A stretch of 64,000 nucleotides of DNA. Source: Pyrenochaeta sp. MPI-SDFR-AT-0127 (Eukaryota > Ascomycota > Dothideomycetes > Pleosporales > Cucurbitariaceae). The stretch lies in NCBI GenBank assembly GCA_020747015.1, contig JAGTJM010000003.1:744001-808000 (forward strand), read 5' to 3'. Shown piece by piece: positions 43,977 through 55,622 of the stretch. The first letter of the stretch is position 1. Each line of letters starts with the position of its first letter. The notes beneath the pieces are model-generated. The model saw only the letters and a program-made list of their open reading frames with translations, was not told where the DNA came from and did not search any database. Position numbers and translations under genes: made by a program.

Positions 43977-45862
43977 ATGGCTTCGACTGTTTTCAGTAGT
44001 AGCAGTAGTGACTCTTATCTCGATGCACTTGAGCAGGTCAAACACCAATTCTGGACCAGCAATGCAAACCTCTCGGAGGAGCAGCGGCTGGACCTTTGGT
44101 CACGGACCGCCTCAATCACACCCTCCATGGCACAACAAGTACCACGGTCGATGCCTAGCACATCAGGCCCCGCGCAACTCCAAGTACGTGCTACCTTTGG
44201 TCATCGCTCCTTTTTCTTCTTCTCTCTAACACTCCCCAGATGTCCGATCGCGGATCCATGGACCGCACTCGTTCGGCTCCCGCACTGAGCCGTTCAATGT
44301 CGACCACTGCATTTGATAATAGCATGCAGCGATCAGCAACCACTTTTTCTGATTGGCAGTCAATGCCCCAAGACACAGTCAACAGCTACACACTCTATTC
44401 AGACAATTCAATGCGCAGTCGACAATGTCTACCAATTGCTGAGGTCTCGCCCCTCACCAACGACAGCATGGTTGAGTACAGCCCTGTCGAGTATATCAAC
44501 AACTGCATGGAGCCACATAGCTCTGCTTACCCCCCCTCTTTTCCCCAGCACCCACAACAACTGCATGTTCCACAACTGACTCCAAACTTGCAGTGGAGCT
44601 CGTCTTCGGACGGCTCCGCATCGCCCAGCACGTCAGCATCTGCTCTGATGACTCCTATCACTCAATCAAGCGATATGAGTCGCCAGAGCAGTTGCAATCC
44701 ACATTTCTTTGACAATGTTTCCATGTTACGCGCTGCATCTGATTCTTCTTGCATGCTCCCGATCCTCTCTGAGGATGGGGTTCTTTCATTTCCTTATGAT
44801 GTCGAGTCAAAGCCCATCAGCAGTCATGTTGATGGTGCTAATTTCCTTACTTTCACTGGGCTTCCAAGTGAAGCTTTCTTTTCCCCTGTATCACAGTCTG
44901 TTTCTGCAAGTGCGCATGCACTTGCTTCTTCACAACACGAACAGTCGGACCTGGTGGAGGATATGCTGAGGTCGGCTTCAACCTTCTCCAACGAGAGCAA
45001 TGTAAGTGACACTTCGGCGTCATCTACTTACTCTCGCCAATCACGCCGCGAACGAGAGATCAATGCGCAAGCTGCCTCTCGTAAGATTGCCCCAAAGGCA
45101 ATCGAAAGCAATGATGAGACCGAGTCTGCGCCATCAAATGCTCAGATGGCAAGGATAAGGTCTGAGGACGGATCGTCCAAAACTGTTGGTCTTCTCACTA
45201 AAACGCCCTATGTGCGACCTCAGCACCCAAAAATCATGTGCAAACACTGCAACGAGCGCCCTGACGGTTTCAGGGGTACGCATGAGCTTGATCGCCATGT
45301 TGCTCGAGCTCATGCTCCCAGGCGCAAGGGGTATATCTGTGTCGACAACTCGCCTAACAAGACGTTCCTTGCCAATTGTAAGCACTGTCGTAATGAGAAG
45401 GTCTACGGAGCATACTATAATGCCGCCGCCCACTTGCGACGTGCCCACTTCCACCCGCGCAAGCGTGGCAGGAAGGGCAAAAACGACGAGAAGCGCGGTG
45501 GTATTGGTGGCGGTGATGACCCCCCAATGGAACATCTCAAACAACATTGGATCAAAGAGACGGATATTCCCAACGACAAGCCACTGCCCAAATCGCCTGA
45601 AAGCGCTCTCGAAGACGCGCGCGAACCCGTCGACACCTCCTTTGACGCCACCTATGAAATCGACGACTGTGCCTCGTACCCCCAACAACAAATGCCCTTG
45701 TCGATGAACACCCAAGCCCCCATTGATGTCGATCAATACATGGGCTACGAGTCCAGTATGCATGCGGGTGAGCCCATGGTGATGTATGACAATACCGCCT
45801 TTGCCCCCTACGATGCCAACGGCTTCCAATTCGATGCATATATGAACCAGAGTGGCATGTAA
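43977..45862 (+). CDS. zinc-finger-like transcription factor (DUF7896-type)
   Basis: Exons 43977..44183 and 44240..45862 give about 609 aa. The long N-terminal part is Ser/Gln/Pro-rich and disordered, typical of fungal transcription factors. Two finger-like modules follow at about 403 and 449: CKHC ... HVARAH (CX2CX15HX4H) and CKHC ... HLRRAH (CX2CX14HX4H). Their loops are longer than the 12 residues of classical C2H2 fingers. A basic stretch HPRKRGRKGKNDEKRG follows, possibly an NLS or DNA-contact element. The C-terminus is acidic and Met/Gln-rich. The arrangement matches fungal DUF7896 proteins known to me; the target genes are unknown. Confidence 0.8.
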
Positions 45863-46650
45863 AACTTTTCTTCTTTTCTCTTCGCTTCGCTTCGCTTCTT
45901 CTCTTGCATGTATATAACGTTTGGCTTGGGGATTTTCACGTTGGGGGTTGCCAATGTATTGACCACTTATCACTCCCATGGAGCGGTAGCGGTAGGCCTG
46001 CATTAATAGCGTTTGATTTTGGACTTTGTCGTATGGTCAAGCCGATGTGGCTGGCTGGTATGAGAGCTGTGTATGTGTCTGGTTGCACTCTTACTTTGGA
46101 CGTCTTTCCTTTTTCTTCTCCGCCCTGTTTGTGCGTCATTTATACTTGATGGTGCACTTTTCTTTTGGAGCGCGGTTCCATCTTCATAGCACGCATTTGC
46201 GCCTTGTACCTTACAGCGTTATAATGATGACATGATCCAACGCTTCTGCAATGGATCTCATGAATTTCAATAATCAAATTCATCTTCGAATACTGTGCAG
46301 AGTGAAACACACTTGTCGCATTGACTGCGCTTTTCCAAGTAATTCACAACGACATTGATAAACACGCACATTCCTCTAGCATCTATGTTCTTTGCATCAA
46401 CGCCATACGACTAAAGCCTTGCATGCATACTGCACGAAATGCCTCACGGACTAAATCCACTAAAGTTTCAGTCACATCGATTTGATGATATGTCTACACA
46501 ACCGTAGGGGAGTATGCAGTTTGTGGAAATGTGTATTTTATTTGATATCGTGTATGGCATGGTGTCGTTAAATTCTCGTGATTCTTTCTTTACAACAATT
46601 CGCTTGATGTTCTTCTCAACAGTCTACATCCAACAGTTCAATTCGTGTGT
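45863..46650. other. convergent intergenic, no gene seen
   Basis: Between two converging stops. A short (CTTCG)n run lies at about 45885-45899. AT-rich with no recognisable gene. Confidence 0.5.
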
Positions 46651-47278
46651 CTAATCCTGTGTTCCGGAATTCGGGTAGTTGCCTTTACTCTGATTGTCCA
46701 CTGGATTTGCAGGACCGCCTGTTTGGCCCAACGCTCCTCCGACAGCTGTATTCTCGGCCTTTGATTGCTTGATGGCTTCTCGTGCTTCGGCTTGCTCAGC
46801 CTTTTTCCTGTTTGTGTGTTAGCTCTTATTTCGCAAAACAACACTTCTTCCTTTGCACAATAGGGATACAAACATACCTGTCCAAGTCTGAAGCTAGATC
46901 TGGCTGTTCTCCACCTCCGCCCATGCCTTTTCCTCCTTTTGCTACTGCATCAGCAACCCTGCCCTCCCCTGGCGTAGCCATTTGCTCGCCATCCAGTTCG
47001 TTATGTCTGCCTACGTCTTCCTGTGACAGGCCTTTTGCTTCTTCGCCTGCTGGTGCGCCATGGACGCCTTTGCCCTCCTCGAATTTCGCGTTGGCCAGGC
47101 CTTGCGCGTCTGTGGCTTGTTTGGTAGGAATACGCTGGTCCACGGATGCAGAGTTGTCGGCGGCGTTGAAGGACGTTTGCGCCTCTTCAGCAGGATTTTT
47201 GGAGGAGGGGTTGCCTGGAGTGGTGTAGGCTTGGGATTGGGTTGGTTGGGAGGGGCCTTTGGGGTCGAGTCCTGACAT
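46651..47278 (-). CDS. small glycine/acid-rich hypothetical protein
   Basis: Exons 46878..47278 and 46651..46807 give about 185 aa. The join at ASDLDR-KKAEQAEAREAIKQ restores a continuous helix-forming sequence. The first exon is hydrophilic and disordered (MSGLDPKGPSQPTQSQAYTT ... GGKGMGGGGEQPDL), rich in Gly, Asp, Glu and Gln. The second contains EAREAIKQSKAENTAVGG then ends NYPNSGTQD. There is no signal peptide and no TM. The strongly hydrophilic, Gly-rich composition is like desiccation/stress (LEA-like) proteins; that is only a compositional analogy. Probably a conserved fungal hypothetical protein. Confidence 0.7.
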
Positions 47279-47869
47279 TGTTGTGATGCTGTTGGAGCTA
47301 GAGTGTTGAAGATATATTATGAGCCGGAATGAGACTGTGGTGTTGAGTGATCGGGGTAAAGAGTCGAATTCTGAGACTAGATCAATTGATTTGACAATGG
47401 CAAAAGGTGGTTCGAAAAGTCTGACTTGAGGTTCTTTAATTCCGCAGAAATGGCATTGTTATCTGCCATGGGAATCTTCGATCTGTATGACGTAGGCGGG
47501 GGCACAACCGTCATTCATCTCCGCCCCACCAATGCGTCTTTGTCATATGAATACGCAAAATTAATTCTAATGCTCACTTAGTCCCGTTTTCAAGTAGCCT
47601 GTAGCATGGAGTGGTAAGGGTTGAGATACTACTAATCTTATTTAGATACGAAGTCCAAGACGCGTCAATATGAAGAGCATGCCAGGTCGATGCTTTCCCT
47701 GCATATCTCCTTATTACGGACGACCACAAGATAAAAGATCAATCTCTTGAACCTTTCGCTATTCGCGTGTTGTTAATCTTCAAAACGCCTAGCGGCTCAA
47801 CCACGATGCCTAAAAATGATTGCTCAGAACCAAACGCCTTCGCTATGCTGTATGTGAAAAAGATGGGTA
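47279..47869. other. intergenic, no gene seen
   Basis: Upstream of the Gly-rich gene and downstream of the TAF3-like gene, both on the minus strand. Nothing recognisable. Confidence 0.45.
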
Positions 47870-48662
47870 TCACTCAGATTCCATGAGGACATCGACAGAA
47901 GGCTCTCTGGTCTCCACGTGGTTTGTCGTTTCGCGGCTCTCTCGCTTCGGCTCTACTGCATTGATTGCCCTCTCGCGGGTTTTTCGACACCATTCTTCAA
48001 TCGAATCCGCTCCACCTCCTTCAATCTTGACAATTTTCGGCTCTGCGGGGACACCCAAAACAGTCCCTTGAAAACGCGATTCGACGCCAGTTTTGCTGTG
48101 CTTCTTCATGAGAGCTGGAGATTGTGTTAGTACATTTATGAACGTTGAATGCAACGTATGACATACTGTTCAAATAATCTTCCATCTCCGGTTGATCCAG
48201 CTGCTCTGTCGGATTTGTTGCCACGGGCTTGTATGTGCCTGCTATCCTTCTGATCTCCTTGTTTTGCTCGCCTTTGATCCACTCGATAAACTCGTTTACG
48301 TCGGCTGTATCCTCTGCATCACGTCGCGCTTCCTCATTTTCGCGGGCCGTAGTATCTGCATTATATTCTTCGAGCGGCTTCCGTAGTATTTCTTTCCACA
48401 ACTCTTCGCCGGCTGTCATTGTTGGCACGAGCAGTCCACAGTCCTGCATTGCCATTCGCACATCGGTGATGTCGGGCGTGAGGTCGTTGTGGTTCGAGTA
48501 TGCATTGTAGGCTGTCCGCTCCGCGAGGAGAGTCATATAACGCGCCGTAAGGTCTACAATGGTATCAACAGCTGAAGGCTTGCCATGATGGAAGCCAGTT
48601 GCGCGCAGAATATGGAGAACAGCGGGTCGGAGGAGACTAATAAATAGGTCGTTTTGGGACAT
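47870..48662 (-). CDS. TAF3: TFIID subunit TAF3-like (histone-fold / bromodomain-associated domain)
   Basis: Exons 48167..48662 and 47870..48114 give about 246 aa. Residues about 5-80 form a BTP histone fold: NDLFISLLRPAVLHILRATG, then SAVDTIVDLTARYMTLLAER and LTPDITDVRMAMQDCGLLVP. This matches yeast Taf3, including the following VNEFIEWIKGEQN segment that parallels FKDWC-type sequence in Taf3. The C-terminus is charged (GGGADSIEEWCRKTRERA). In TFIID, Taf3 pairs with Taf10 through histone folds. No PHD finger is present, as in other fungi, unlike metazoan TAF3. Alternative: TAF8-like; the sequence and length fit TAF3 better. It is head-to-head with TAF7. Confidence 0.8.
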
Positions 48663-48973
48663 GCTTGCGCGCTGTGGGGTTGGATTGCGTGCAGAGGTCC
48701 AGTTGGTGTATGTCAGTTATCGTGGGCGCAGACAGCGCATGTTTGTATGCGTTCAAGAATGAGTATTGGAGTGGATAAGGTAAAGGCCGTTGAGAAGCTT
48801 TGGCCATTCACTATTCGCGGCTGCCAAGGCCCACCTCCGTTCATTGTCGACCATTGCAACTCACCAAACCCAGCCGCCACACAACCGCGCAACCTTGCAA
48901 ATGCGGCGCCCCTAGGCGCATACCGACATAGCTTGAGAGAAAGATCCATTCATCCTCATCCTAACCGCCCATA
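48663..48973. promoter_or_regulatory. bidirectional promoter of TAF3-like and TAF7
   Basis: 311 bp between divergent start codons. No TATA box is obvious, as expected for housekeeping genes. The two TFIID subunits must share or divide the control elements here. Confidence 0.7.
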
Positions 48974-50656
48974 ATGAAGCTCAAGCTCAAGAATCCCAAT
49001 GCCGCCAACGACGCGCCATCCGAACCGCCTCCGGCCCAGGCTCCAACACCCGTCTCCGCAAAGCCTGGGGGAGGATTGAAGATCAAATTCAAATCTGCTG
49101 CTTCAGCGCCGGCGCCTGTGGACATTGCGGACGGTCAGCATGGCGACGCGCCGAAGGCAAAGCGCAAGTACAATAAGAAGCCGAAGGTCGATGAAAGCGG
49201 CAACGCGATTCCCCCAGCCAAACCAGGACCAAAGAAACGAGCTCGCGAAGACAACGATGATTTTGATTCACCGGCTGCTAAGCGGAAACCGAAACCTACG
49301 GCGAAGAGTCTCGCCATGGTGGATGAGAGCGAAGATGACGATGATTTCGCCGCACCTGCCGCACCACCACCGCGACCGACAGTTGCTCGCACGCAATCTA
49401 TAAAGCTATCGATCAAGCCCAAGGGCATGAGCGCGCCGCAGAGAACCGGCACGGCCATTCTGAAAGTGAAGGGCGCAGGGAAGCCGCCGGTTAGACCGTA
49501 CGGTGCTGGCTACGACAGTGAAGCCGAAGAGGCCGAAGTAGACCCAGCAATAGAATCACAATTTGTGTTGCGTATGCAGCCAGGACCAGACTGCGATCTG
49601 CTGCGAAAATCCATTGAAGAGAAGACGATCGGCAAGAGCGTATCACAAGGAGGACCCGGCGTCTATTTCCGGTTCTTTGACCGCGAAGGCCGCCGAGCTA
49701 TGATCACGATTCAAGGCCGTTTCTACGCAGCTTCTATGGTCGAATTACCAGCCGTCATTGAATCGCTGAAAAGCTGGAACAAGAAGGATTGGGTGAAGAC
49801 CGCGGACGTTTGTCAGATGCTCTTGGTTCTGGGTAAAGTGCAGAATGAAGATGAAGCAAAGAAGTTCCCTCGTCCCTCCTATATCGATCCAGACTCGCAC
49901 CGCTACCCTCATGGTCTCACGCCGCCCATGCGATGGGTTCGAAAGCTTCGCTTTAGGCCTCGCAAATCTTACATCGACGTTGAGCGAGCTGAAGCGCAAA
50001 TGAACCGACTACTAGCAGAAGACGAAAAAGCATCCTCAACCAAGTATGAAATGGTAGACAGCGACGCCGAGAGCTCTGAGGAGGAGTCCACCTCAGAAGA
50101 AGAACTTGACCAGGATGATGATATGGCAAACGCCCCTCAAATGAACGCAGTCGAAGAGGTTGATGCTGGCGATCTTGAGCAAATGTTGCATGCGGGCTTT
50201 ATGGAAGACGAAGAAATCGAGTTAACAGGCAACGGCGAGGATCTCAGCGCACTGTTTGGCAGCTCTGATAATACCTTACAAGCTGGAACTCCTACCACCG
50301 CCCACGATGTTGCCATGCACGCTCTCAGCCAGAACGGTAACATTACACTCGAAACAGAGACGGCAGCCTCTACGCCAGCAGCAGCTACATCAGCGGACGA
50401 TGACGATGACGATGATGACGCCGACTCTGACGACGACGTCGATGAGGTTGACGAGGCTGCCGCGGCTGAAGAGCAACGTCAAGAACAGTTACGGATAGAG
50501 ATCGCAGAGTTAGAGAAAGCCATAGCGCAAAGCGTCGAGCAGCGCGACAGACAGACTAACGGCATTTTCAAGAAGCGTATGCAAAATACGATTGATAAGC
50601 AAAAGGCGGATTTGGCGATCAAGCAGAAGCAGTTGAATGAGGAAGCGGATGAGTAG
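48974..50656 (+). CDS. TAF7: TFIID subunit TAF7 (TAFII55 domain)
   Basis: A single open frame of 560 aa with no intron. The N-terminus is basic and Pro/Ala-rich (MKLKLKNPNAANDAPSEPPP). The TAFII55 domain begins AIESQFVLRMQPGPDCDLLR (about 194-213) and continues through YFRFFDREGRRAMITIQGRF and MVELPAVIESLKSWNKKDW. The conserved HGLTPPMRWVRKLRFRPRK follows at about 313-331. The remainder is acidic and glutamate-rich with aspartate runs (about 476-492). The C-terminal coiled coil EEQRQEQLRIEIAELEKAIA is as in other TAF7 proteins. TAF7 binds TAF1 in TFIID and restrains its activity. Confidence 0.95.
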   Translation: MKLKLKNPNAANDAPSEPPPAQAPTPVSAKPGGGLKIKFKSAASAPAPVDIADGQHGDAPKAKRKYNKKPKVDESGNAIPPAKPGPKKRAREDNDDFDSPAAKRKPKPTAKSLAMVDESEDDDDFAAPAAPPPRPTVARTQSIKLSIKPKGMSAPQRTGTAILKVKGAGKPPVRPYGAGYDSEAEEAEVDPAIESQFVLRMQPGPDCDLLRKSIEEKTIGKSVSQGGPGVYFRFFDREGRRAMITIQGRFYAASMVELPAVIESLKSWNKKDWVKTADVCQMLLVLGKVQNEDEAKKFPRPSYIDPDSHRYPHGLTPPMRWVRKLRFRPRKSYIDVERAEAQMNRLLAEDEKASSTKYEMVDSDAESSEEESTSEEELDQDDDMANAPQMNAVEEVDAGDLEQMLHAGFMEDEEIELTGNGEDLSALFGSSDNTLQAGTPTTAHDVAMHALSQNGNITLETETAASTPAAATSADDDDDDDDADSDDDVDEVDEAAAAEEQRQEQLRIEIAELEKAIAQSVEQRDRQTNGIFKKRMQNTIDKQKADLAIKQKQLNEEADE

Positions 50657-51204
50657 TCACTGCCAGTATTCTCCAGTGAACAGCCTATGTCGAGGGGAGT
50701 CGGACTGTATCTGGATTCATTGCATTGCTATGGCGCCCCAGGGAAAGTGCATTTGTATGGCGTTACTGGGACTGAGATATACCTTTCCTTCCATGTAGGG
50801 GTTCACATCACTCAAATATTAACATTATGTTCCTGTGCTTCCGCACATTTAGGTTGTTTGCCAGCTTGAACGGCTTTATGATATAGTGACCTTCACGAGA
50901 CACGCTGATCGTAACTCTCTCCATTCCCTTTCAGTCTTGGGATGACATCGGAATTTAGAATCCATCCTGAATCCCCACAGCGTTCTTCATATGAAGCACT
51001 GAAGGTAAACGAAAGCACGTGCTAGCGAGGCGTGCCAAGGCTGATTACCGCTCATCTATCTTTTTGTTGCCCCACGCCCTTCTTTCTTTACTCCCCAACA
51101 AACACCTTTTGCTCCCATAAAAGTTGCGGCGCGCTCAGCTAGAACTAACACTTGCTCGGTAGGCCACTGACTTTACAGATTTTGTTTCCACATATACCGC
51201 GATC
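50657..51204. promoter_or_regulatory. intergenic, upstream of the CCCH protein gene
   Basis: 548 bp. A CT-rich leader precedes the next start. No gene or repeat is seen. Confidence 0.45.
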
Positions 51205-52334
51205 ATGGCGCCACCCGGGCCACCACCTTACACTCTGGACCAGATCAATGCGATGACCTCGCCCGAGGAAAGACTACGGGCCCGCGCAGAGCTGAAGAGT
51301 ATGTGAAAGAGGAGGCAAGGCACTGAACAGATGTTGACGACATGACACTAGGCTATATTGCACGGATGAAGAAAGAAAAGGAGGAGCGGCTTGCACAGGA
51401 GACTTCTCGATATAATGGCTATCCTGGCCATGTTCACTCTGGAGGCCCCCCGCTATCTGGCTCGAAGCGCGGCGGGTATACCTACGGTGGTAGTGGTTAC
51501 GGCTCCTATCATCCGTATCATCGCCCGCAGCCTCACGTTGCACAGAAGTTTAAAAATCGTTCCGTTGTATTTGGCAAACCAGATTCCACTACCGAGTCTC
51601 CAGATTCAAATGAGGCGGTAACCACTCCACCAAAAGCCGGGAATGGCACTCTTCAAAGATCGAGCAGCCAGCAGCAGATTGCACCGAGAACCCTCTGCCC
51701 GGCACTCACTTCCACAGGTATTCTTGACGAGACGACAATTATTGTTTCTTTGCTTCCTTTATTCACGTCTAACATGTAGATAGGTGTCTGTTCTCGCCAT
51801 GGATGCCGTTACCTCCACGATCCGACCAAGCAAGCCCTCTGCAAGCGCTGGCTGTATAAGAATGACTGCCCAAAAGGAGATTTCTGCCCGCTATCTCACA
51901 AGGCTTCACCGCAGAATGCGCCAACATGTCTTCATTTCCAAGATGGTCGATGCAACAACGACGACTGCCGCTTTGCTCATGTTCGCCTCAACCCGGCGGC
52001 ACCGAATTGTGATACATTTGGCCGCTTGGGATACTGCGAGAAGGGCAATGAGTGTACTGAGCTCCACGCACACGAGTGTCCCTCATTTTCCAACACAGGT
52101 GCCTGTTCTTTCGGCGACAAGTGTCGTTTGGGGCATGTTCATCGTGCCTCTCGAATGCGAAAAACAGCCCGCTCCTCCTCAGTTGATCGTTCTTCATCGG
52201 ACACCCCTGAGGAGGATTTGGATATTGCTAAGGACAGCCAGGAAGGGACTTTCCAATCCAAGTCCACGTCAAGTCATAAACCCCACCAATTCACCCAGCA
52301 GGCCGATTTTGTTCCACTTGATGCGGATGATTGA
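51205..52334 (+). CDS. five-finger CCCH zinc finger protein (ZC3H3/Red5 family)
   Basis: Exons 51205..51298, 51352..51717 and 51784..52334 give about 336 aa. Five consecutive CCCH fingers occupy residues 147-271, with Cys starts at 147, 173, 202, 229 and 252. Spacings are CX8CX4CX3H, CX8CX5CX3H, CX7CX4CX3H, CX8CX5CX3H and CX8CX5CX3H. The intron 2 join lies inside finger 1 (CPALTSTG-VCSRHGCRYLH), which strongly supports that splice site. The array plus the following basic HRASRMRKTARSSS matches ZC3H3 and S. pombe Red5, nuclear proteins linked to poly(A) RNA processing, export and the exosome. The N-terminus is Pro/Gly/Tyr-rich, RNA-binding-like. Confidence 0.93.
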
Positions 52335-53117
52335 GCCGAGCCCTATTGGCGCTTTATGTGATCCGGGAATAATGTAGGTGCCCCAGACCTTCTTGATCAG
52401 ATCGGGACTTTCCTAATTATTCCTTGATATTCAAGTATCGGCTACTGCGCATTTATGAACTGGTAGGTCCTTCATTTTCACTCCTTCTTAGCTTGTGTCT
52501 TTTTGACTTTGGAAGGCTTGGAGCGTGCAGCGGATGGATATGGTGCGTATTTGGATCCTTTCGATGATACCCCGTTTGATAGTTCCATGTCAAACTTCCA
52601 TATTTTCAGTGCCATTTTTCAGCAGATTACTATAGCTTGCTGGTACCCAGGAGACTTTGTCCTGGTTAGGACACTCCTGTGACGTTATAAGAAAGAACAG
52701 AAAAAACATGTATCAAGAACAGAACGAAATCACATCCTTATACAATGCTCGTTCGCAATTTATTGTGATGTTGTTCCAAGCTCTACAAATAGTACAGGAA
52801 GAATAGCGGGTAACTTGATCTGACAGGGGGCGGTGCCCGATCGCAGCTGAGGCTGAGGCTGGCTGCGGCCTGCCGCTTGGCCCTTGTTCTACAGTCAATG
52901 GAGCCTTGCGATTTGACAGCCTGCGCCATCAGGACCATTGCGATGTGCGCTGCCACTTTTGCTGAGAGTATTCGGAAGTATAAGGCCACCCTCAAGATTG
53001 AATAGCACATGCGACACGGCGCTGAATAAGTACACCCTGTGTGAAGTAGTTTGGCTGTCCCGTTAGCCGCGTATCCCTTGGACGCGTCCGCAACGTGGAG
53101 CTTCATTGTGCAACACC
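52335..53117. other. intergenic, no gene seen
   Basis: Between two plus-strand genes; contains the upstream region of the Sel1 gene. Nothing further can be supported. Confidence 0.45.
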
Positions 53118-55622
53118 ATGACGCTCAAGGACCTTTTGAAAAAGAAGGACAGGATCAAGGACGAGGGCGCTACACCAGCAACTTCGACAGGGCCTACACT
53201 GTCCCCAAACGTCCCAGAGTTCCAATTCCTTCGAACAACGACCTCGACGCAAGAAACTATCGAACCTCCAAGCTTCCCCGGCGATCCTACGCGCCATGGG
53301 CCCCTTCTCTCACCCGAACCGCGGGGCAAGTTTGGCAGATTCAGAAGTCGGAGCAATGCATCCTCTCAAGGCGCATCCTCTGGCGCAGAGGATGGCAAGC
53401 CCAAGCAGCATGACAAGCTAGCAGAGCGGCTGCATTTTGGGCGGAGCAGATCGAGCAGCTCTGTCAACGTTCCCAGCAACCTCCCAGATGTTGGAGGAGA
53501 CGGGGTAGCGAGGACAGAGGAGGAAGAGGCAAAGTGGGAAAAGAGGGCTACAGTGCTGGTCACGGCAGGTTTGAACCACGGTGCGAGCGGGCCTACGACA
53601 CCGAGCTATGAGCAGTCGAATCCCATGTCGATAGGGCGCCCCACGAGTAGTAGGAGCAACAGGAGCGCAACTGTCAGCGCTCCAGCGGATGAGGTATGCT
53701 CATAACGTCATCAAGGGCAAGAGTTGGGCTAAGCTGTGAATAGGAGAACATCCAGGAGGCTATTCGCTTGCACGAAAAGGGCAGTAAGCTGGTACCTGAA
53801 GTGACTTTCCGTGAATGAAGCTGACAACATGGTCAGATCTCGAGGCATCAACGGGGCTTTTCGCAAGACTGGCAGATCCCAACGGCGCAAACAATGCCCT
53901 AGCGCAGGTCCTCTACGGCCTCGCATTACGGTGAGCTGACCTTTTTTCGATTCCAGCCTGACATTGTCGCGACTATACCCAAACGTTGCCCCGACCTCGT
54001 ACCCAATATATCACTAACTGGGTACAGCCACGCATGGGGAATCGAGGCGAACCAGGAACAAGCCGTGCAATACTTGTCCATGGCGGCATCTAACAGCGCC
54101 GAGGTCGAGAAGCTGGCCCTGGGAGCCGGCATGAAGAAAGGTGGCGCGGCCAAAGGCGAGCTGGTGCTGGCTATGTATGAGCTGGCGAACTGCTTCCGCA
54201 ATGGCTGGGGTATCAAGAAAGATCCCGCAGCTGCGAAACAATATTACGAGACTGCTGCTAATCTGGGCGACACGGATGCCATGAACGAGGTTGCTTGGTG
54301 CTACCTCGAGGGGTTCGGCACAAAGAAGGATAAGGTATGTCAGCCCTTCTTCCCTGCGTCATCCCATGTGTATCGCTTTTCTCCATTCTGGGGCCTGTGT
54401 ACATTTGCTTCACCGGTCAAATTGCACCCGTCCAAAAGTTTATGCAGCATCGGTTGCGAACGGTCAGCCTGGGAGTTGTATAGCCTCAATCCCAACCATC
54501 ACGCGGGAATCCGTCTGAGACACAATTTCCCCGCTCTTCAGCCTCATTGTTTGGGCAGCAATCTTATGTTCGGCTGATGCAGATGTGTGCTGATACATGC
54601 GCCTCGTAGTTCAAAGCGGCTCAGTTCTTGCGGCTAGCAGAATCCAAGGGAAACAAGACGTTAGGCAACACATGGTAAGTCGGCTCTTCCCTTGTCTCTG
54701 TTTTGTCATCGAGAATCTGCCTGGCCATCGAGATCTCCAGGACGATATTCCCTCCTGCCGTATGAGGAGTGCACATGTTCCACACAGCACGAGCTACCGT
54801 CACGTTGAACCCGCGCCATCCCGTTCCAGCCGGAATATATTCAATCAACAACATCAACACCAAGCCACAAGACATCATCCAACAATCCAACGCACAGCGC
54901 TATCGCCTATCCAGGCATTCAGTTTCAACGCGCAGATGCCAAGCATCATCGATTGGCCACGAGTGCACCATTTCACGCACTCCTCGCTTAGCCGGTGCGG
55001 ACGCTGAACGGCCCTCGCCCCAACCCGCAGCAGGACCTGTCACACTTTCTGCCCGTTCCCCGCTGCCATTTACTGCGTCACAACGTCCTATTCGCAAGAG
55101 GGTACGTCTATGTCGAATGCGGTCTAGATGCCATATGCCATCTAGATGTGGTCTTGTCATGCCGACCCAACATGCTGGGTCAGCTACTAGTCTACAACCC
55201 TGTTATGAATGGACATACACGTGGCGCATCGTCGCTGGTCTCGGTTCCGCAGCGAAAGTAAGCGGGATGGTGTGTAGGTTACCGATGACGGAGCTGAGCG
55301 TGCGTGTGTGTGCAAGTCGTCAGATGGTGCCATTATTGTTCTCTGATCAGGTAGATTGGGTGCATGATGGCGCGAAGTGTTGTTGTTGCCATGAAGCGAG
55401 GGGACAAGACGGCCACGGCTACCGCGATAACGACGGCATCCGCGGGAAATACTTTATCGTCATCTGGATGGGGACCGCAGGCGACGCGGAACATCGGTCG
55501 GCATCTTCCTGTGATTTGGGACCTGGACTTTACTTTGCCGGACAAGTTACATTCAAGACAAGAGCACGTGCTAACATCAAGTGCTCAATAGGATCTGGAA
55601 AGACAAATACAATCCCAAATAG
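53118..55622 (+). CDS. Sel1-repeat protein (Chs4/SKT5-like)
   Basis: Six exons (53118..53693, 53744..53783, 53837..53930, 54028..54334, 54610..54674, 55592..55622) give about 370 aa. The first 190 residues are disordered, Ser/Arg/Pro-rich. Sel1-like repeats follow: GNLEASTGLFARLADPNGAN, then NALAQVLYGLALRHAWGIEA with AVQYLSMAA, LAMYELANCFRNGWGIKKDP and AMNEVAWCYLEGFGTKKDKF, FKAAQFLRLAESKGNKTLGN. The last 31-nt exon supplies WIWKDKYNPK after a 917-bp intron. Retaining that intron gives a stop at once after NTW, so a nearly complete protein results either way. Chs4/Skt5 activate chitin synthase III; this member is shorter and its role is inferred. Confidence 0.85.

Noticed and set aside
45134..46003. 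289-codon minus-strand frame opposite the zinc-finger gene
   Set aside because: Antisense shadow of the finger-coding exon; biased toward Val/Gly as expected of a mirror frame.
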